Shown here piece by piece: positions 10,491 through 22,289 of a DNA stretch of 58,063 nt. Position numbers and translations under genes: made by a program. Location of the stretch: contig NW_019091651.1 of the NCBI RefSeq assembly GCF_001949145.1, forward strand, positions 189,570 through 247,632, read 5' to 3'. This DNA is from Acanthaster planci. Taxonomy: Eukaryota; Echinodermata; Asteroidea; Valvatida; Acanthasteridae. Below the pieces are notes generated by a model. That model had not been told where the DNA came from. It ran no database searches and worked only from the letters and a program-made list of their open reading frames with translations. Positions within the stretch are counted from its first letter, which is position 1. Every line of letters begins with the position of its first letter.

Positions 10491-10814
10491 AAGAGAAAAT
10501 GCATTTTATCATAGCTTGTGGCGACATTATGTCAGAATTGCTGTTTAATATATCAAATATGAGTTTTGATTGCTGATAATACAGCCATCTATTTTGTGTT
10601 TATCAGATTTTCTTCTGTTAGCACTCCAAATTACTAGGCCTTTTTGAAATTGTTGAAATAAGAACCAACTGAGAATGGAAACAAACATGGAAAAGCATTT
10701 CACATGATTTTCTTTCTTTATTTAATATTTGACAGCAATTAGTTACAGGCATTGAATCAATTTCTTTTTGGAACATTTGTTGCTCTGAAAAATGCCGTTT
10801 GGTTTATTCAGGAG
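10491..10814. other. Intergenic, no gene seen
   Basis: AT-rich, with no recognised feature. Confidence 0.5.
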
Positions 10815-11105
10815 ACAAGCCTGGAAAGGTACTTGCTGGGTACAAGAAACCTCAAAGTCTCAATCTCCCCAACCTCGTAGCAGTCCCACAGTTGAAAGAG
10901 GTATCCCTGGACCTCCAAAGTCGTCTTTGCTGGTGATGCTGAATGTTGGCTTCCTTGACGAGCTTCAGTGGAGCTTGATGAGCAATGCCTCTTGGTAGAG
11001 ATGATTGATAATGCTGTGCAGCTGTACATTTGTGCTGCCCCACTTTACTGTTGATCCTCCTGTGCCATCTTTCAACGTTGTTGTTCATCAGGATGCTCCT
11101 CATAA
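10815..11105 (-). pseudogene. MULE-type transposase C-terminal relic
   Basis: The minus strand reads NNNVERWHRRINSKVGQ at about 11085-11035. This matches the NNxVEGWHRRLN motif of Mutator-like transposases common in invertebrates, often next to FLYWCH fingers. Across frameshifts it continues with LKLVKEANIQHHQQ, then GYLFQLWDCYEVGE, the expected tail of that family (REA..L..LVSE..., LFALWE.Y). The DDE core is not seen upstream on this strand, so this is a 3' fragment. An old host gene derived from a MULE is an alternative, but the frameshifts argue for a dead copy. Confidence 0.62.
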
Positions 11106-11179
11106 AAATGACCGGTTTTCCAGTGCCCAGTATTGCATTATATTGTTTTTCATTTTCTCTTTCTCTTCTCTCCCTGTAG

Positions 11180-11330
11180 ACCTCTTGCACAAATGGAAAA
11201 GCTTCCCATGTCACCACACGGTAGTGTTGTGGGGACCAGTATTGACTTTGACAAACTGGAGAAGAGGTTTGAACAACTTAGGAATAGCAACAATTGTGAC
11301 CCTTAACAACCATTGAAAGGGTAAAAATTC
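11180..11330 (+). CDS. Candidate last coding exon of an unidentified host gene
   Basis: A textbook 3' splice site, TTCTCTTCTCTCCCTGTAG, ends at 11179. With one base carried over from the previous exon, the frame from 11181 is open for 41 codons to TAA at 11304-11306. It reads SIDFDKLEKRFEQLRNSNNC near its end, which is strongly protein-like (charged, heptad-like). Another frame is also open for 45 codons but is less protein-like. No upstream exon was identified, and I do not recognise the protein. It lies head to head with the MULE relic, so a transposon origin is possible. Treat as a prediction. Confidence 0.35.
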
Positions 11331-12369
11331 CTTTATTTCTTCACATTTATTTTTAGCAGTAAACTGTAAACAATATACTTTTGTCATCCTTCCATCATTC
11401 TCGCCTTTTTTTGTGGCTTTTGTGCAAATTGCAGGAACAGTCATTTTTAATCAAGAGCTTTTAAAGCATATTCACCACCAAAACAATTATCGCTTTTTTA
11501 ATTTGGGGGGGGGCATTTCTGCATAAATATCAAGTAGGAACATTTCACATTTGTTCCATTTTTTCTGTTTTTTTTTCTTTTCCACTTAAGCATAAGTGGA
11601 AGAGCATTGTTCAAGTTCTGTTTGTGTTTTCTTTTGTTGCCTCCAAATTATTTGGAACTTTTATAGCCTATAATGAATCTTAATATTTTCTGCTTTATTA
11701 GACTCTTCCTCATTCCCTAATCAACCTTGGTAGTTTGATCTGTCTGATTGACTTCAGCCTTGATACCAACTTAGACTACCAGCGACAGATGGCCCCACAA
11801 AGAAATTTTCCATTGTGATATCATGTCATTATGACCGTTGGGCTATGGCCTTTTCATTTACCATGGGAATGTAACCAATTGTTTTAAATTGTATATTCAA
11901 GCAAAAACAAACACAAACATGGCTGGTGAAGTCATAGCTGAATGTATTCATGAACAAGAAGCAAAATCACCAGGCTATGCTAAGATATTGCTTGGGTATT
12001 TTAATTGATGTACATTTTCATCCTACATATAATAGAGCAACTCTTGACTTTACTTTGGAAACATCAACAGGACATGCAAATCAAAATCGGTCTACAGCTT
12101 GGCATGTGAGATCACAACAATATTCCATTATTGCCGGCATACGGGGAAAAAAAAGAGGGTAATAAACTGATAAAGAAACCTGCCAGATCTGGTCTACTGA
12201 CATGAGCTAGCAGCTTCATTCTTGTTTCGATGTCAGTGACTGGAATGTGGTCCTGGATTTAGTGTGCTCAGTGATGAAATCATGAAGACTGTGACAAGAT
12301 ATCATTCCAACTATGGTGACAAAGATTTACCCTTACAACAAACCTTGTGTATCTAGGGAATTAAAAGTA
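11331..12369. other. Intergenic or 3' untranslated, no gene seen
   Basis: AT-rich, with homopolymers near 11500. No coding was recognised. Confidence 0.45.
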
Positions 12370-12960
12370 TTAACCACTTGCTGTCAGGTGCTTTTTTTAA
12401 CTGTTACATGCGCTGCCGGGTGTTTTTTTAATATTTTCGTTTTTCAAAAATCTTCAAAAATTCATATCTTTTTTTTCTGAATGCCTAAACCCCACAAAAT
12501 GAGTGTCCCGTGGTGAGTCTAGCCCTCAAAACCAACTTCCATTGATCCTTCGGTTTTGCGGCCACGCCGCCCGCTCTATATAGAGCCCCCATTGTGTGCG
12601 TTACATAAGGGCTCGTTTGTTCCGGGCCTTGGCCCAGTGCGTCGCTATGCTGCCGTGTTGCTATGCGGAGCGATTGACGGAAATTTGGGCAGTATCCACG
12701 GCTAGTTCCCATAGAATCACGCATGATATCAAGCCGCAGCCAGCCGATTCGGACACGGCCTTCGTGTAAAGATAAATGAATGACGCCATCTGTTATGAGT
12801 GCCCGACTGAAATGTGTGGAGGCCTGAGGGGTTCCTTTACTGTACATATTACTCAATTCCACCCGTCAAAAACACGTTAAAATTATGCGGTTGCAGAATT
12901 CCTGTCGATCAAGTAAGTTTGGCGGTTTTTGGAAATCGTTTTATGCAAAATAAAACAATT
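12370..12960 (+). mobile_element. TTAA-flanked MITE, right end not found
   Basis: TTAA at 12370-12373 is followed by CCACTTGCTGTCAGGTGC, nearly the same start as the complete element at 46960. Inside, CAAAAATTCAT and an AGAGCCC-(C/A)-ATTGTGTG block also match that element. The terminal inverted copy GCAAGTGGTTAA was not found on the right, so this copy is truncated or diverged. The end given is approximate. A second CGCTGCCGGGTG word at about 12412 suggests a duplicated terminus. Confidence 0.55.
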
Positions 12961-13019
12961 CTTGATTTTACCGACGCGCATGTGTGCGGCAACGCGCGCA
13001 GTGATTAGAAACCGGAGAC

Positions 13020-14110
13020 TTGGGGGTGAGACTGATGGTAAGCCATCAGTTCTGCATCATAGATTTTTCAGCGTACTATGTCCACAATTGTCGCTGACCT
13101 CAAAGGTGTCACCCGCCTGCAGAACATGATTAGCGTGTGAGAGCAGTACTACAACAACTTCAGAAAGCTGGCCTAATCCTCATCGACAGATGCGAATTCT
13201 CAAAGGCCACTGTTATTGTTAAGTTCGTGAGTCGTATTTGATTGATACATCTGGCCTTCATCTGACCAAGGTAAGACTACAGCCATTGAAAAATTCCCAG
13301 ACCAATCTCATAACTGCAACGAGTCATGGGAATGGTGAATCAGCTTAGGAGATTCACCCCCGGTTGGCAGCAATCAGTGAGTCGCTACGCCAGCTGTTAC
13401 GCAAGGACACAGCCTGGTATAGGGTTGACGCTCAGCAGCAATCCTTTCAGCAGGTAAAGAACTTGCCCATTTCATCCGAAGTACTTACCCACTTTTCGAC
13501 CCAAGGGGCCTCCTTTTGTTGCTTCTGACACTCCTGGGTCCATTTTGCTACAACCCCAAGGTGATGGAAAATGCCGTCTAGTTTGCTACGCATCCTGCTC
13601 GCTCAACGAAACAGAGAAATTCTCTGACTACATACCATTCATCCTTGAACAGACCACAGGCCACCTGTGCCCCTTCTTCAATGGACAGAACTGTTCAAAA
13701 AGCCGCTTTCGCCTACGTCTTATGAGCTTTAGCCCAACAGTCCAGTATGAACCACGCAAGCATTCAGAGTACGGCCGGTGCATTATCGTGTGTCACCTGT
13801 TGGTACACCAGAGAAAACTTGACACTACGCTGATTGCAGAAGTTGAAAGTTTTGCTATGGGGACAATGACGATACTTCCGGCGAGGACACAACGACTACT
13901 TGACATCACAACAGCCCAAAGATCTGATGAAGAATGCACACAAATCAAAGAGTACTGTCTGCATGGTTGGCCGGCATACATGCTGCATACACCACTACCA
14001 GTACCAGGAGAACAGACGTCATCTCACTGTTCTCATCAATCTTGCTATCCGCAGTTCTTCATCACTCAGGAATATTGAGATCTTTTCATACTCCTCTCCC
14101 TGCCCCTGAT
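13020..14110 (+). pseudogene. Second Ty3/gypsy pol fragment: RT end and RNase H
   Basis: A + strand relic. The reverse transcriptase end shows LQQLQKAGLILIDRCEFSKA and RVMGMVNQLRRFTPGW. RNase H remains follow: QQSFQQVKNLPISSEVLTHF, CYASCSLNETEKFSDYI, NGQNCSKSRFRLRLMSFSPT. A spacer, TLIAEVESFAMGTMTILPA, leads into LLDITTAQRSDEECTQIKEY just before the integrase. The RNase H frame lacks a block between CSLNETEK and FSDYI, so its Glu-containing helix is deleted. The integrase core is missing. The sequence is clearly different from the 5.7-8.8 kb element and lies on the other strand. Confidence 0.78.
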
Positions 14111-15025
14111 TAATCTAGGTGCGGCCCTGACCCCTTTCGGGCTCCGGCACACAAACACAAATCCTCTTCGGCTTGACAATGGGTCTGGAGGACCCGGTAC
14201 CTCTTAACCATTTTCATATTGAGGCGCCTACAGTCCACTTACTGACTAGTTCTTCTGGCCAAAATTGCGACATGATCGATATTCCGGTTTCACAAGGAAC
14301 CTCATCCAGTCACGACTTCACTGGCAGATGGTACGGAATCATCTTGTTTAATTAAAACCTCCCAACCCAAGATGGATTTTTGGGTGGCAACTTTCTTTCT
14401 AGCCCGTCCAGGTTTACACTGGGTGTTTTCCGTCCTGACTTTCTAGGTCTCTGTTATTGGGAAGTCTCTTCAACATCCGGGACTCCAGGCAACCTCAGGC
14501 CCGTTGCCTGACCAGAGACTGGGGGGAGGGGTTTGTCAACCCCCAGAGGGCAACTTTTGACCTTGTGAATACAAAGAACTATCATAATGTACTTTGTGTA
14601 GAGATGCCCCGTTCAGATCCCCATCGTTGTTCAATTGTTTCCCAGGAAGCACAGGGACGTCGGGACGACGTCTGAATTTAGCCAGCACATGACAGTAGAA
14701 GAGGCATTTGCAAATCCCCTCGACATCGGTAACATGTCGTCAGCCCCGGATAAAGGACTGACGTTGTACCGACTTACCCTTTTAGGGCCACAGCTCGACG
14801 TCTTTCCTCGTACAGCCACTGACCAAATTCCGTTATTCCTGCTGATAGAGGGCCGACCTTGTAACGTTGGTCATTGTACCAACGTTTTGAATGCGTCGTA
14901 CCGACATAAAAGCTCTGACCTTCACCTTACGTTGTCCCAATTCCCGTATTCCGCCATTTACCAACTTCATAAATTCGGTTGTACCATGGTCAGCAACTGC
15001 TTTTGGATTGCCATTTGCTCCTCTG
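14111..15025. other. Unassigned, possibly decayed retroelement DNA
   Basis: Both strands are open over long stretches: 161 codons on + (14635-15120) and 110 on - (14833-15165). GC content is raised. Neither translation shows a motif I recognise. It may be the rest of one of the neighbouring gypsy copies. Confidence 0.3.
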
Positions 15026-15271
15026 CTAAATTGGTGTTTGACTTTCCAGCCGTCCGTACCCAAAGCGATTGGGTGGCTGCCTTTGGCGAAGCGACCATTT
15101 ATGTCTTTGTTCCTGGCTAGGAGATGACTCCTCAACAGTCGACTCATCCGAAAAAGAGTAGGCACAAGAACAGGCTTCCGCAGGAGGGGCGGGGATTTCG
15201 TCCACCTTCACAGAGTCAACACTTTCTGCAGACTCTTCTTGAGGGGATCTGGCTGGCACATAATCCCTCAC
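15026..15271 (-). pseudogene. Possible gypsy polyprotein C-terminal tail
   Basis: An 81-codon minus-strand frame: acidic and proline/serine-rich, then basic, ending in WSLRQRQPPNRFGYGRLES. A closing RRSxRxRRPPxRYGY-like motif is common at the C-terminus of Ty3/gypsy polyproteins, after the integrase. No integrase was found upstream on this strand, so it would be an isolated 3' piece. The match rests on one short motif. Confidence 0.35.
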
Positions 15272-16400
15272 TTGTTCCTCAGGGATGAACTCAGGGACCT
15301 CCAGGTTTAGCTGTCCACCAGTTGATCTCTGTTGCTAGTAGATCTGTGTCTAGTTCGTGGGGCTTGCATCGGACAGGTCTCATCACGAATTATCACAGTT
15401 TGCAACGAAGACTCTTGACTCTCTGAAGTTGTTGAAGAAGTGCTCATCATTAGGTTTAGCCCTGGGGTTGCATCTTCACGTCTTGGACATTGCTATGGTG
15501 AAACCCTTGGAGGGGCTAAGGTGGAGCTATATTCATTTCACGTTGGGCATCGGGAAGATATCCACATGGTGGCAGCATCCTGCGATCAAGTGTTCAAACT
15601 GGACCCCTCATCCTCAGGTCATAGAACAGATACTGGCATATCATCACTGATCCTCCTTATGACTCTCTCTCTCTCTTCAATCGCTTCCTCACTTCTACCC
15701 AACGTTGTTCCACCTTCCATATCCAGCCTTATAACCGACTTCATGAATTTGTCGGCCAAGTGCTTAAATGTTTGTTACGTCGCTCTGATTGACATTCAGC
15801 CAATCAAACATCAACCTACAAAATGTACACAATGGCCATCTCCACCCAAGCAGCCCGTTTCACAACAGATTTACTGTCACTTATTCAACAATCATAATGC
15901 AACTCCATTAAAATTAAATACAGCAACCTTCACATTAAATACATACAAGTACATTTACATGTATCTTCACTCCATAAGAACCCCCTGAGAATGGGGACTT
16001 ATGCATTTTGAACATGTCTTTATATTTGGACGACAAAAAGTATGCGTGTACATGTATTCGGTCTACTCAACAACACTTTTAAATGAACGAACACGGGAAA
16101 AATATTAATAGTTATGTTCAGGATGGAAATGTAGACCCGTGTTCAACAACGTTAAATGTTTTCCTTATAAACTTTACAGTACATGCTTTCAATACGGTCA
16201 TCGCTGTAAGATTGTTCATGAAAATTATAACCATATTATGGGTACCTGTAAGGACATTCTTTCTCCGGGACAAAATCTGTGCACGAACAATACAAATCTG
16301 TGCAAAAAAAATTCAAAGGAATGCAGCACTGTTTAGGGATAGACCCCTATGCATACGTTTGTAAAATCTGTTAGAAATTAATCACTTTTACTCTTCACGC
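15272..16400. other. Intergenic or intronic, no gene seen
   Basis: Overlapping open frames near 15440-15990 have no recognisable motif. The later part is AT-rich. Confidence 0.4.
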
Positions 16401-16402
16401 AG

Positions 16403-16510
16403 GTGTCCAAAATGAAGCCAAGGATACACAGTTGTGGAATGCAATAACAGGAGCCAAAGTTCAACCGCGCTTATTGCTGGGACTTCCAGTTCAATAAAGT
16501 GCTTTGAATT
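16403..16510 (+). CDS. Candidate last coding exon of an unidentified host gene
   Basis: A pyrimidine-rich tract and AG at 16401-16402 precede a 30-codon frame from 16405 to TAA at 16495-16497. It contains EAKDTQLWNAITGAKVQPRL and ends LLLGLPVQ, which looks like genuine protein. The stop codon sits inside AATAAA (16494-16499), so the 3' untranslated region would be very short. No upstream exon was found, and I do not recognise the protein. A processed fragment is possible. Confidence 0.35.
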
Positions 16511-18617
16511 TAGTATAATTTGTGAACATTTTAAGTGGTACATCCAATTTCATGTAATCTTAATACTTGTTCATGGATAAATTTTATAGTAAGGAAGGCT
16601 TACATACTGTGTATTACTTCCTCATCCTTCTTTTCACACATACAAATATGGAAGGATCAGGAGATCAGAGACCATGTCTCTGATCATGCAGTATACATGC
16701 AGTATAAACATGCAGTATACACCGTTAAACATGAATTCCTTGAGAAATATATTTAATCTAACATTTTCACTAAACAGGATTGCCATTTCTTTCCAACCAG
16801 GTCTATGCCGTCCTCAGCATATTGAAATAGCAAACTTGATCACTGTTCTTTTGCCTATAAGTAAAATGCCCTCTAAACTGTCTGAACACACAGGGATTGC
16901 ATAAAGCCAAGCCTGTTAGACAGCCCTCGAAATCTCTGCACATAACACAACTGGTCCTCTTCTTGTGGGGCCATCTGCAGTTTACGTGTTTTTATTTCTC
17001 GACAAATAGAACCGGGAAGTCTCCCGGCAAAGTGAATAACAGCTGATAATGAAAGTTGTCAGGCAAGACAATACAGTGATAAGAGTGATGTTCTGAAACG
17101 CCGAGGATGGCACAAATCTGTGAGTTATATATAGTGTAAGAGAGAGAGAGAGAGTCGTTTTCAAGGAAACAATTTTATTCCATGGGCTTTGGGGCTTTGA
17201 TCCTTGATATAATATATACCCATGGGTGGGGCAAGCACAACCATATAATTCAAGAAAACAACCTATGATTACCTGTGCATGAAATGTCACTGGACAAATT
17301 TTATAAACATTTATTAATGTTTACAGTATTTTAGGGGCATTTTTTAGTGCATCCTTATTGTGATCCATCTTGTAGAATTCACACGAAATTATTTGATTTA
17401 CTGTGATCTTCTTAAGAGCTCTGTGGAATCTTGCACTAGAAGGTGTAGCAGTCATGCAAACACAATTTGTTGGTGCCTCAGTCAGGCTGCCTCTTTGTCT
17501 TACCTCTTGACTGATGTATTTGTAAAACTGCATAATAAAAAAAAATGAAGGACAAATGACATGTTTTTGTTACAAACCCCCATTTTGAGTAAATAGTGGG
17601 GTTTAACTACCTGGTTATGTTCTACTGATTACTGGTCTTAATTGTCGTGTCTGTTATTTAAATACTCTTCTCTGGGCACATGTACGGTGTTACAATGTAT
17701 ATTGTTGGCTGCTGGTGATCTACATAGCCTTTCTGTGGGGCCTCAAATGTTCTGCATCTTGTACCAAATTATATGTTAATCTCTCTATCTCCGAGTAGGC
17801 CTCGGCCCTATGCATCCGTTGGAGCAATCATGACATGACTGACCTGACAAATAAGGCAAAATCGTCGTGCCTAAATTGCTGAGCAAAACTAGCTAACTGG
17901 TCCTATGAAGCCCCCTATGGAAAGGGAACTCCAACTAACGTTAGTACTAACAAGCAACATGACCTATTCCCCAAATTTCAGAAAAGTCTGGATTTTCAAA
18001 TCGATGGGGATTTGCAAAACACGTTCAATAATAATTCACAAAAGGGGACTCTATAATTGATAAATAAAATAAGAATGAAAACTTTAAATTTATGGCCCTA
18101 TGATGTGGACATCAACGCGAAGATTTAACGTTGAACATTCCACTCGGCATGAATATTCTATGGAATTCCATGTCGGCCGTTGTGCGTCGTCCGTATTTTT
18201 GGGGGGGGTCGCGATGTGCAGTGGTATTTGTAACTTTTACCCTTGATTGTTTCACATGTACATGTACTTGCTTGATCGATCCATAATGCCTGACCTCTCA
18301 TTTTAGCAGTAGGTGTTCAAGAAGTAGAAGATATATTCGTTTTTGCAGTTGGACCAAACTCCACTTGAAAAATATATCCTTTCATTTTTAAAGACTGACA
18401 TCGGTAAAGTGACGTGTATATGAAATAATACCATTTTTATTACATAAATAAAATAACATAATAGACCTGTCCCTCCACGATATTCCCACATAGCGGAATT
18501 TAAATAAAAAATTATTTACAATGTTTGATTCCTTAATATTTTTCATAAAGGACGAACTGATTCAACATTATTTTGAGAGCAGGTATACCTATAAAACCTG
18601 CTGTATACTCCAAATTA
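16511..18617. other. Intergenic, with a GA microsatellite
   Basis: No coding was recognised. A (GA)n tract of about 18 bases lies at 17138-17155. Near 16685-16725 the words CATGCAGTATACATGCAGTA repeat in a short tandem. Confidence 0.5.
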
Positions 18618-19095
18618 GTCATGACTTTAGTGGCAGGTAACCCGCCGCTGCTTGTTTCTAGTTCGGGTCAAGCAATGGACGAGGAAGAGCCTGTTTCAGT
18701 AAATGATCTGTCTCCTTCAAGAGTTCCACCTTCGCCTGCTCCAACGTGAAACGACTGGTTGATAGTCGGACGCTCCGAAGTCGAGGCTGCCTTGGCGACC
18801 AAGACAACATTCGACCTTGCATTTGGCCTGGGTTATTTAATCAACCAGACCAGACTGGTGACTGGTCCAGACTGCCCCTGTCACAAACACCGACTTTCCT
18901 GGGGCAGTTTTCGACCTGAACAGCGGCATTGTTACTTCCATCAACAAACGAGTGGACGATCTCACGCAGTGCGTCGCTCTGTTCTGTGGACAACGGCAAG
19001 TGAAGGCCCGGGCATGGCTTCACTTACTCGGCCTGATGGCCAGTCTGATCGAACTCGTCCCGTGGTACCGCTCTGCGATCGCGGCGGTGCAAGCG
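18618..19095 (+). pseudogene. DIRS-like reverse transcriptase fragment
   Basis: The + strand reads LVAGNPPLLVSSSGQAMDEE from about 18624 up to a stop, then a reverse transcriptase palm/thumb piece. Visible parts are RSEVEAALATKTTFDLAFGL, GYLIN, and after a frameshift GAVFDLNSGIV, RVDDLTQCVALF and ARAWLHLLGLMASLIELVPW. The FLGAVFDL...WLRLLGLMASxxxLVP series is the hallmark of DIRS-type reverse transcriptases. The YVDD region upstream is missing. This part is normally upstream of the piece kept at 1-350, but the two lie 18 kb apart and belong to different copies. Confidence 0.7.
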
Positions 19096-19324
19096 GGCTT
19101 CACTGATGGGTCTTCGATATCTAACAACACAGCGCTTACGGGAAATATTTATTGAACGGCCTCCCGTGAAGCATCTTACTCCCCAGCAGGCCGTGCCTCC
19201 CTCCTGCACACCTCAGCATCAAAATGGCATTCTTACTTGCTGTGATATCTGTTTATGGAAGAGCTGGGAATTTGAATCGTTCGATTCTGAGGGGCTTTAA
19301 ATAACCTGACACCTTGTGCTTTGT

Positions 19325-19708
19325 TCAGGTTCTTGTGCAACTCTGCCCCGGTATTTGAACGTTCGAGCGTCCTGACGCTGGAATGTTAAGGTACTGACTT
19401 CTGTTCAGTTTGCGTAAGGCGGCAAGGGTGAAGCTTCTTCTTGCATTAATCACTTTGTCTTCGTGTGTTGTTGTATTGGCTTTAAAGAATTTCTTTTCAT
19501 CTGCTGATGAAGCTGTAATTGGACTTGTGGATTCCTGAGCGTCCACCCTTTTCGCAAATTCTTGAATAGCATTGATTTTCTTTGTTATGGGTAATTCTAC
19601 TACTTTTGTGAACATTTGCATCTGATTTGCAAGCACTGTGGTCGCTTTGGCAGTTTCATTTGTGCCCGTTTGGTTTTGCCCGCTTTCGTATGAGACTGAG
19701 AGGTTCAT
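19325..19708 (-). CDS. Open frame of 127 codons, unknown
   Basis: A protein-like minus-strand frame with ITKKINAIQEFAKRVDAQES and SADEKKFFKANTTTHEDKV, rich in K, E, A, S and T, without cysteine clusters or a signal peptide. Upstream, other frames on the same strand (to about 19915) also look coding, so it may be the end of a longer broken gene. DIRS gag proteins have a comparable charged stretch, and a DIRS fragment lies alongside but on the opposite strand. That link is only a guess. Confidence 0.3.
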   Translation of the reverse strand: MNLSVSYESGQNQTGTNETAKATTVLANQMQMFTKVVELPITKKINAIQEFAKRVDAQESTSPITASSADEKKFFKANTTTHEDKVINARRSFTLAALRKLNRSQYLNIPASGRSNVQIPGQSCTRT

Positions 19709-19929
19709 CTGCGTATTTAAAATTTATCAATTTTTGTCTACTTAAGATTGTAAGACGGGGCTGTCATGGAGACCATGAATATACAAACCCTTTTTCCTCT
19801 CTTATCATCGCGAATCCCAAGCAGGCAGCAATTCCTCTTGTCAGCGGCCCTGCGCCTACATTGTTAACAGCCTGTGGGTCGTCGGTCCCCGGGGTAGCTA
19901 CAGAATACGCGGGATCATATATTCATTAC

Positions 19930-20205
19930 TAGTAAACGTGATTAATTGCATTACACGTCGTCGCTGTGAAGAACTGTACATCAGAGAGACAAAGTGTCAC
20001 CTTGGTGACCGCTTCGCGGAACTCTTTCGTAGCACACCAACACCTGGTTTCACTTTTGCGTGCCTAAGTGACATAAACGTCTGATTCTTGCAGAAAGCAT
20101 CATCTGATGTACAGCGTAAGGAACTGGAGCAGCGCGTCATTTTTGAACTTGAAACGCTGCATCCGGGGGAATGAACGGGATTTTGCCGCGTTCATTCAGA
20201 ACTGA
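19930..20205 (+). pseudogene. GIY-YIG endonuclease fragment, Penelope-like element
   Basis: The + strand reads VINCITRRRCEELYIRETKC, then HLGDRFAELFRS. After a gap comes QRKELEQRVIFELETLHPG, with a shifted DFAAFI tail. This is the layout of the GIY-YIG endonuclease at the C-terminus of Penelope-like retroelements: a VYxIxCxxCxxxYIGET start and a final helix ExRLIFKLGTLxPxGLN. The second G of YIG is R here, and stops interrupt the frame. No reverse transcriptase was found upstream. Confidence 0.6.
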
Positions 20206-22285
20206 ATCCGCTTCCCCTGAACTTCTTCAGTTACCGAAAGCTCGGCAGTCACATAATTCAGAGCATGATTTGATATTAAATTCTTGTCAATATTTCAAAA
20301 GTAATTATTTTCTCAGGTGGATCATCGAACTTTTGCCATCGCTCTGTTTTTTTACCAGGCTTTCTTCATCGATCAAACAAGATCGATCGGTGTAGGAAAC
20401 AATCGATCGATTGATGTGTTGCCTTCAAGTTTTTGCCTCTATGGTGTGCCATACCTCGCCATACCACTTATTAATTCTCAGGGTGACATATTCCCGAGAA
20501 TGTTAAGTTGACATGGATGCATGAGTTGCCATTGTTTTTAATATCTTTTGGAAAGAGATCTTGGAATCTTACAAAAGGAAACTGATTATTTTAAAATAGT
20601 GTTCATCTCTTATACCTGTATATCTGTTCACAATTTTCTTTTCAGTAATGCTGAAATGCTCATTTTTTACATATGCGAGCGAGAGTGGATACACTCTCAT
20701 TGGGTATAAAAGAACAATTCTAAAGGTCAAACGCTCTCTTCTTTGCCACAATGACTATTATACAAGCAAACATAGGCTCCACAGCAATTTGGTCCTTGGC
20801 CTTTAGTTAAAGGCTAGTAACTCAGTTCCACTGCTGTTGCTGTTCCATTGATCTTGAAACATCCATCTTCGCCATTGAATGGACCGTAGAATTCGTTAAG
20901 TGATTGCACTGAGTGTAGCCATGTGACTGTTGTCCCTTTTCGATTTTGGAGGGACAGCACTGCTCTCTTGCATTACCACGCAGTTCAAGTCCATTGACTA
21001 TTCTCAGCTCGGTGGCTGCCAATGAATTTTGGGATGTATCGATTCCCTCCATTCTTTATTGCAGAATTACGACTGACCGTGTGTTCTAAGGAAAGGCCAA
21101 TAGCCGATCTGCTGTAACATTTCTTTGAAAGTCGAATGGATAATGACCCCTTTCTCCAGTATTTCACGCAACTTTGAGTGGGAACTATTTTGTGAAGGTC
21201 CCAGTGGCTATCCATTCCTCGACACCGGTGTAACCCATTACTGTTTACAGTATTGTTTCAGCACTTGGGGGCACTCTTTAAGACTCCCATAACGAGGTCA
21301 AGAGAAAGTTCATTGACTGAACAGCCATTTTCTCACATGCTTTGCCCAAAGTTTCAGTAGACTTTCGAAGTTTTCTTCTTCAGATCACACAATTCACAGT
21401 GAAATTAGACCATCATTAATTGAGAGCCCTATTCAGGAACACATTCATGTAGGTTTCTTTATATTGTTATTGTTTTTTAAAATTTAGATAGCTGTGAAGC
21501 CATAACTTGTAAGCTTATTTTAGCACGTGTCTTAAGTTTAGGCCAACAAGTTAGCTATCATAGACAAGACAATTTGTGATACATTTGTCTTTCAGGCTTT
21601 ACAACTTACCGGCCCCAGTCGTGGCCCTATGGATTCCCAGATTGAATATAGATAGTTCTAGTGTTATAGTCATGTTAGCTGTTGTGGAGAACATTGGATT
21701 TGCGCAATCCGATATCATTTCAAGTATTATCGCCTTATTAATTCAGTCATGTACGTGTATGTAAATTTTCAAACTGTTCCAAAGGTTTATGATTGTTCAA
21801 CATTTAACTTTCACAGTTTACCGCACCCCAAGTGTGTACGGGATCCTCTGGGCGTGCGTTCTTTGTTTGAAAGTGGTTAAAGGCTCGCTGGTGAATCCAA
21901 GATAGTTTCATGTAATGTTCCTTCTCCTTTTTAGAGTTTTCCTCACTGTTATCCCATACGCAGGCTGTTGCTAAATGCAGATTGAGATGAAGTAGTCCGA
22001 CAGTTTCGATATCTTTTGTCGTAGTGGATAAACCCTTGTGCAGGCAAAATAACGGTTACAAAGAATGGCTATATGCACTGTTTACATCCACTACAAAGAC
22101 ATGGCCAAAGGTTCCCCTCATTTTCTCTGTTTCCGCAAAATGACGCACTCTACTACATTCAGCATGTTCAGAATTCGCATCTTGGTATAAACAGAAAAAA
22201 ACAAGTCCTTTTTAGTTGAACTCGAAAAAAGACAGTAGACACGAGCTCACTGGTTATTTTTCGATTGACTTCAAATGTGGGCTGA
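20206..22285. other. Unassigned, with protein-like minus-strand pieces
   Basis: Minus-strand frames at 20822-21215 (two overlapping 76-codon stretches) look partly coding but show no motif I know. The rest is AT-rich. The left end of the Polinton-like block may lie here; no terminal inverted repeat was recognised. Confidence 0.3.
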
Positions 22286-22289
22286 TCAT

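Noticed and set aside
11005-11316. 103-codon frame on + overlapping the candidate exon
   Set aside because: It runs through the polypyrimidine tract and the antisense of the MULE relic; the shifted frame from 11181 is more protein-like.
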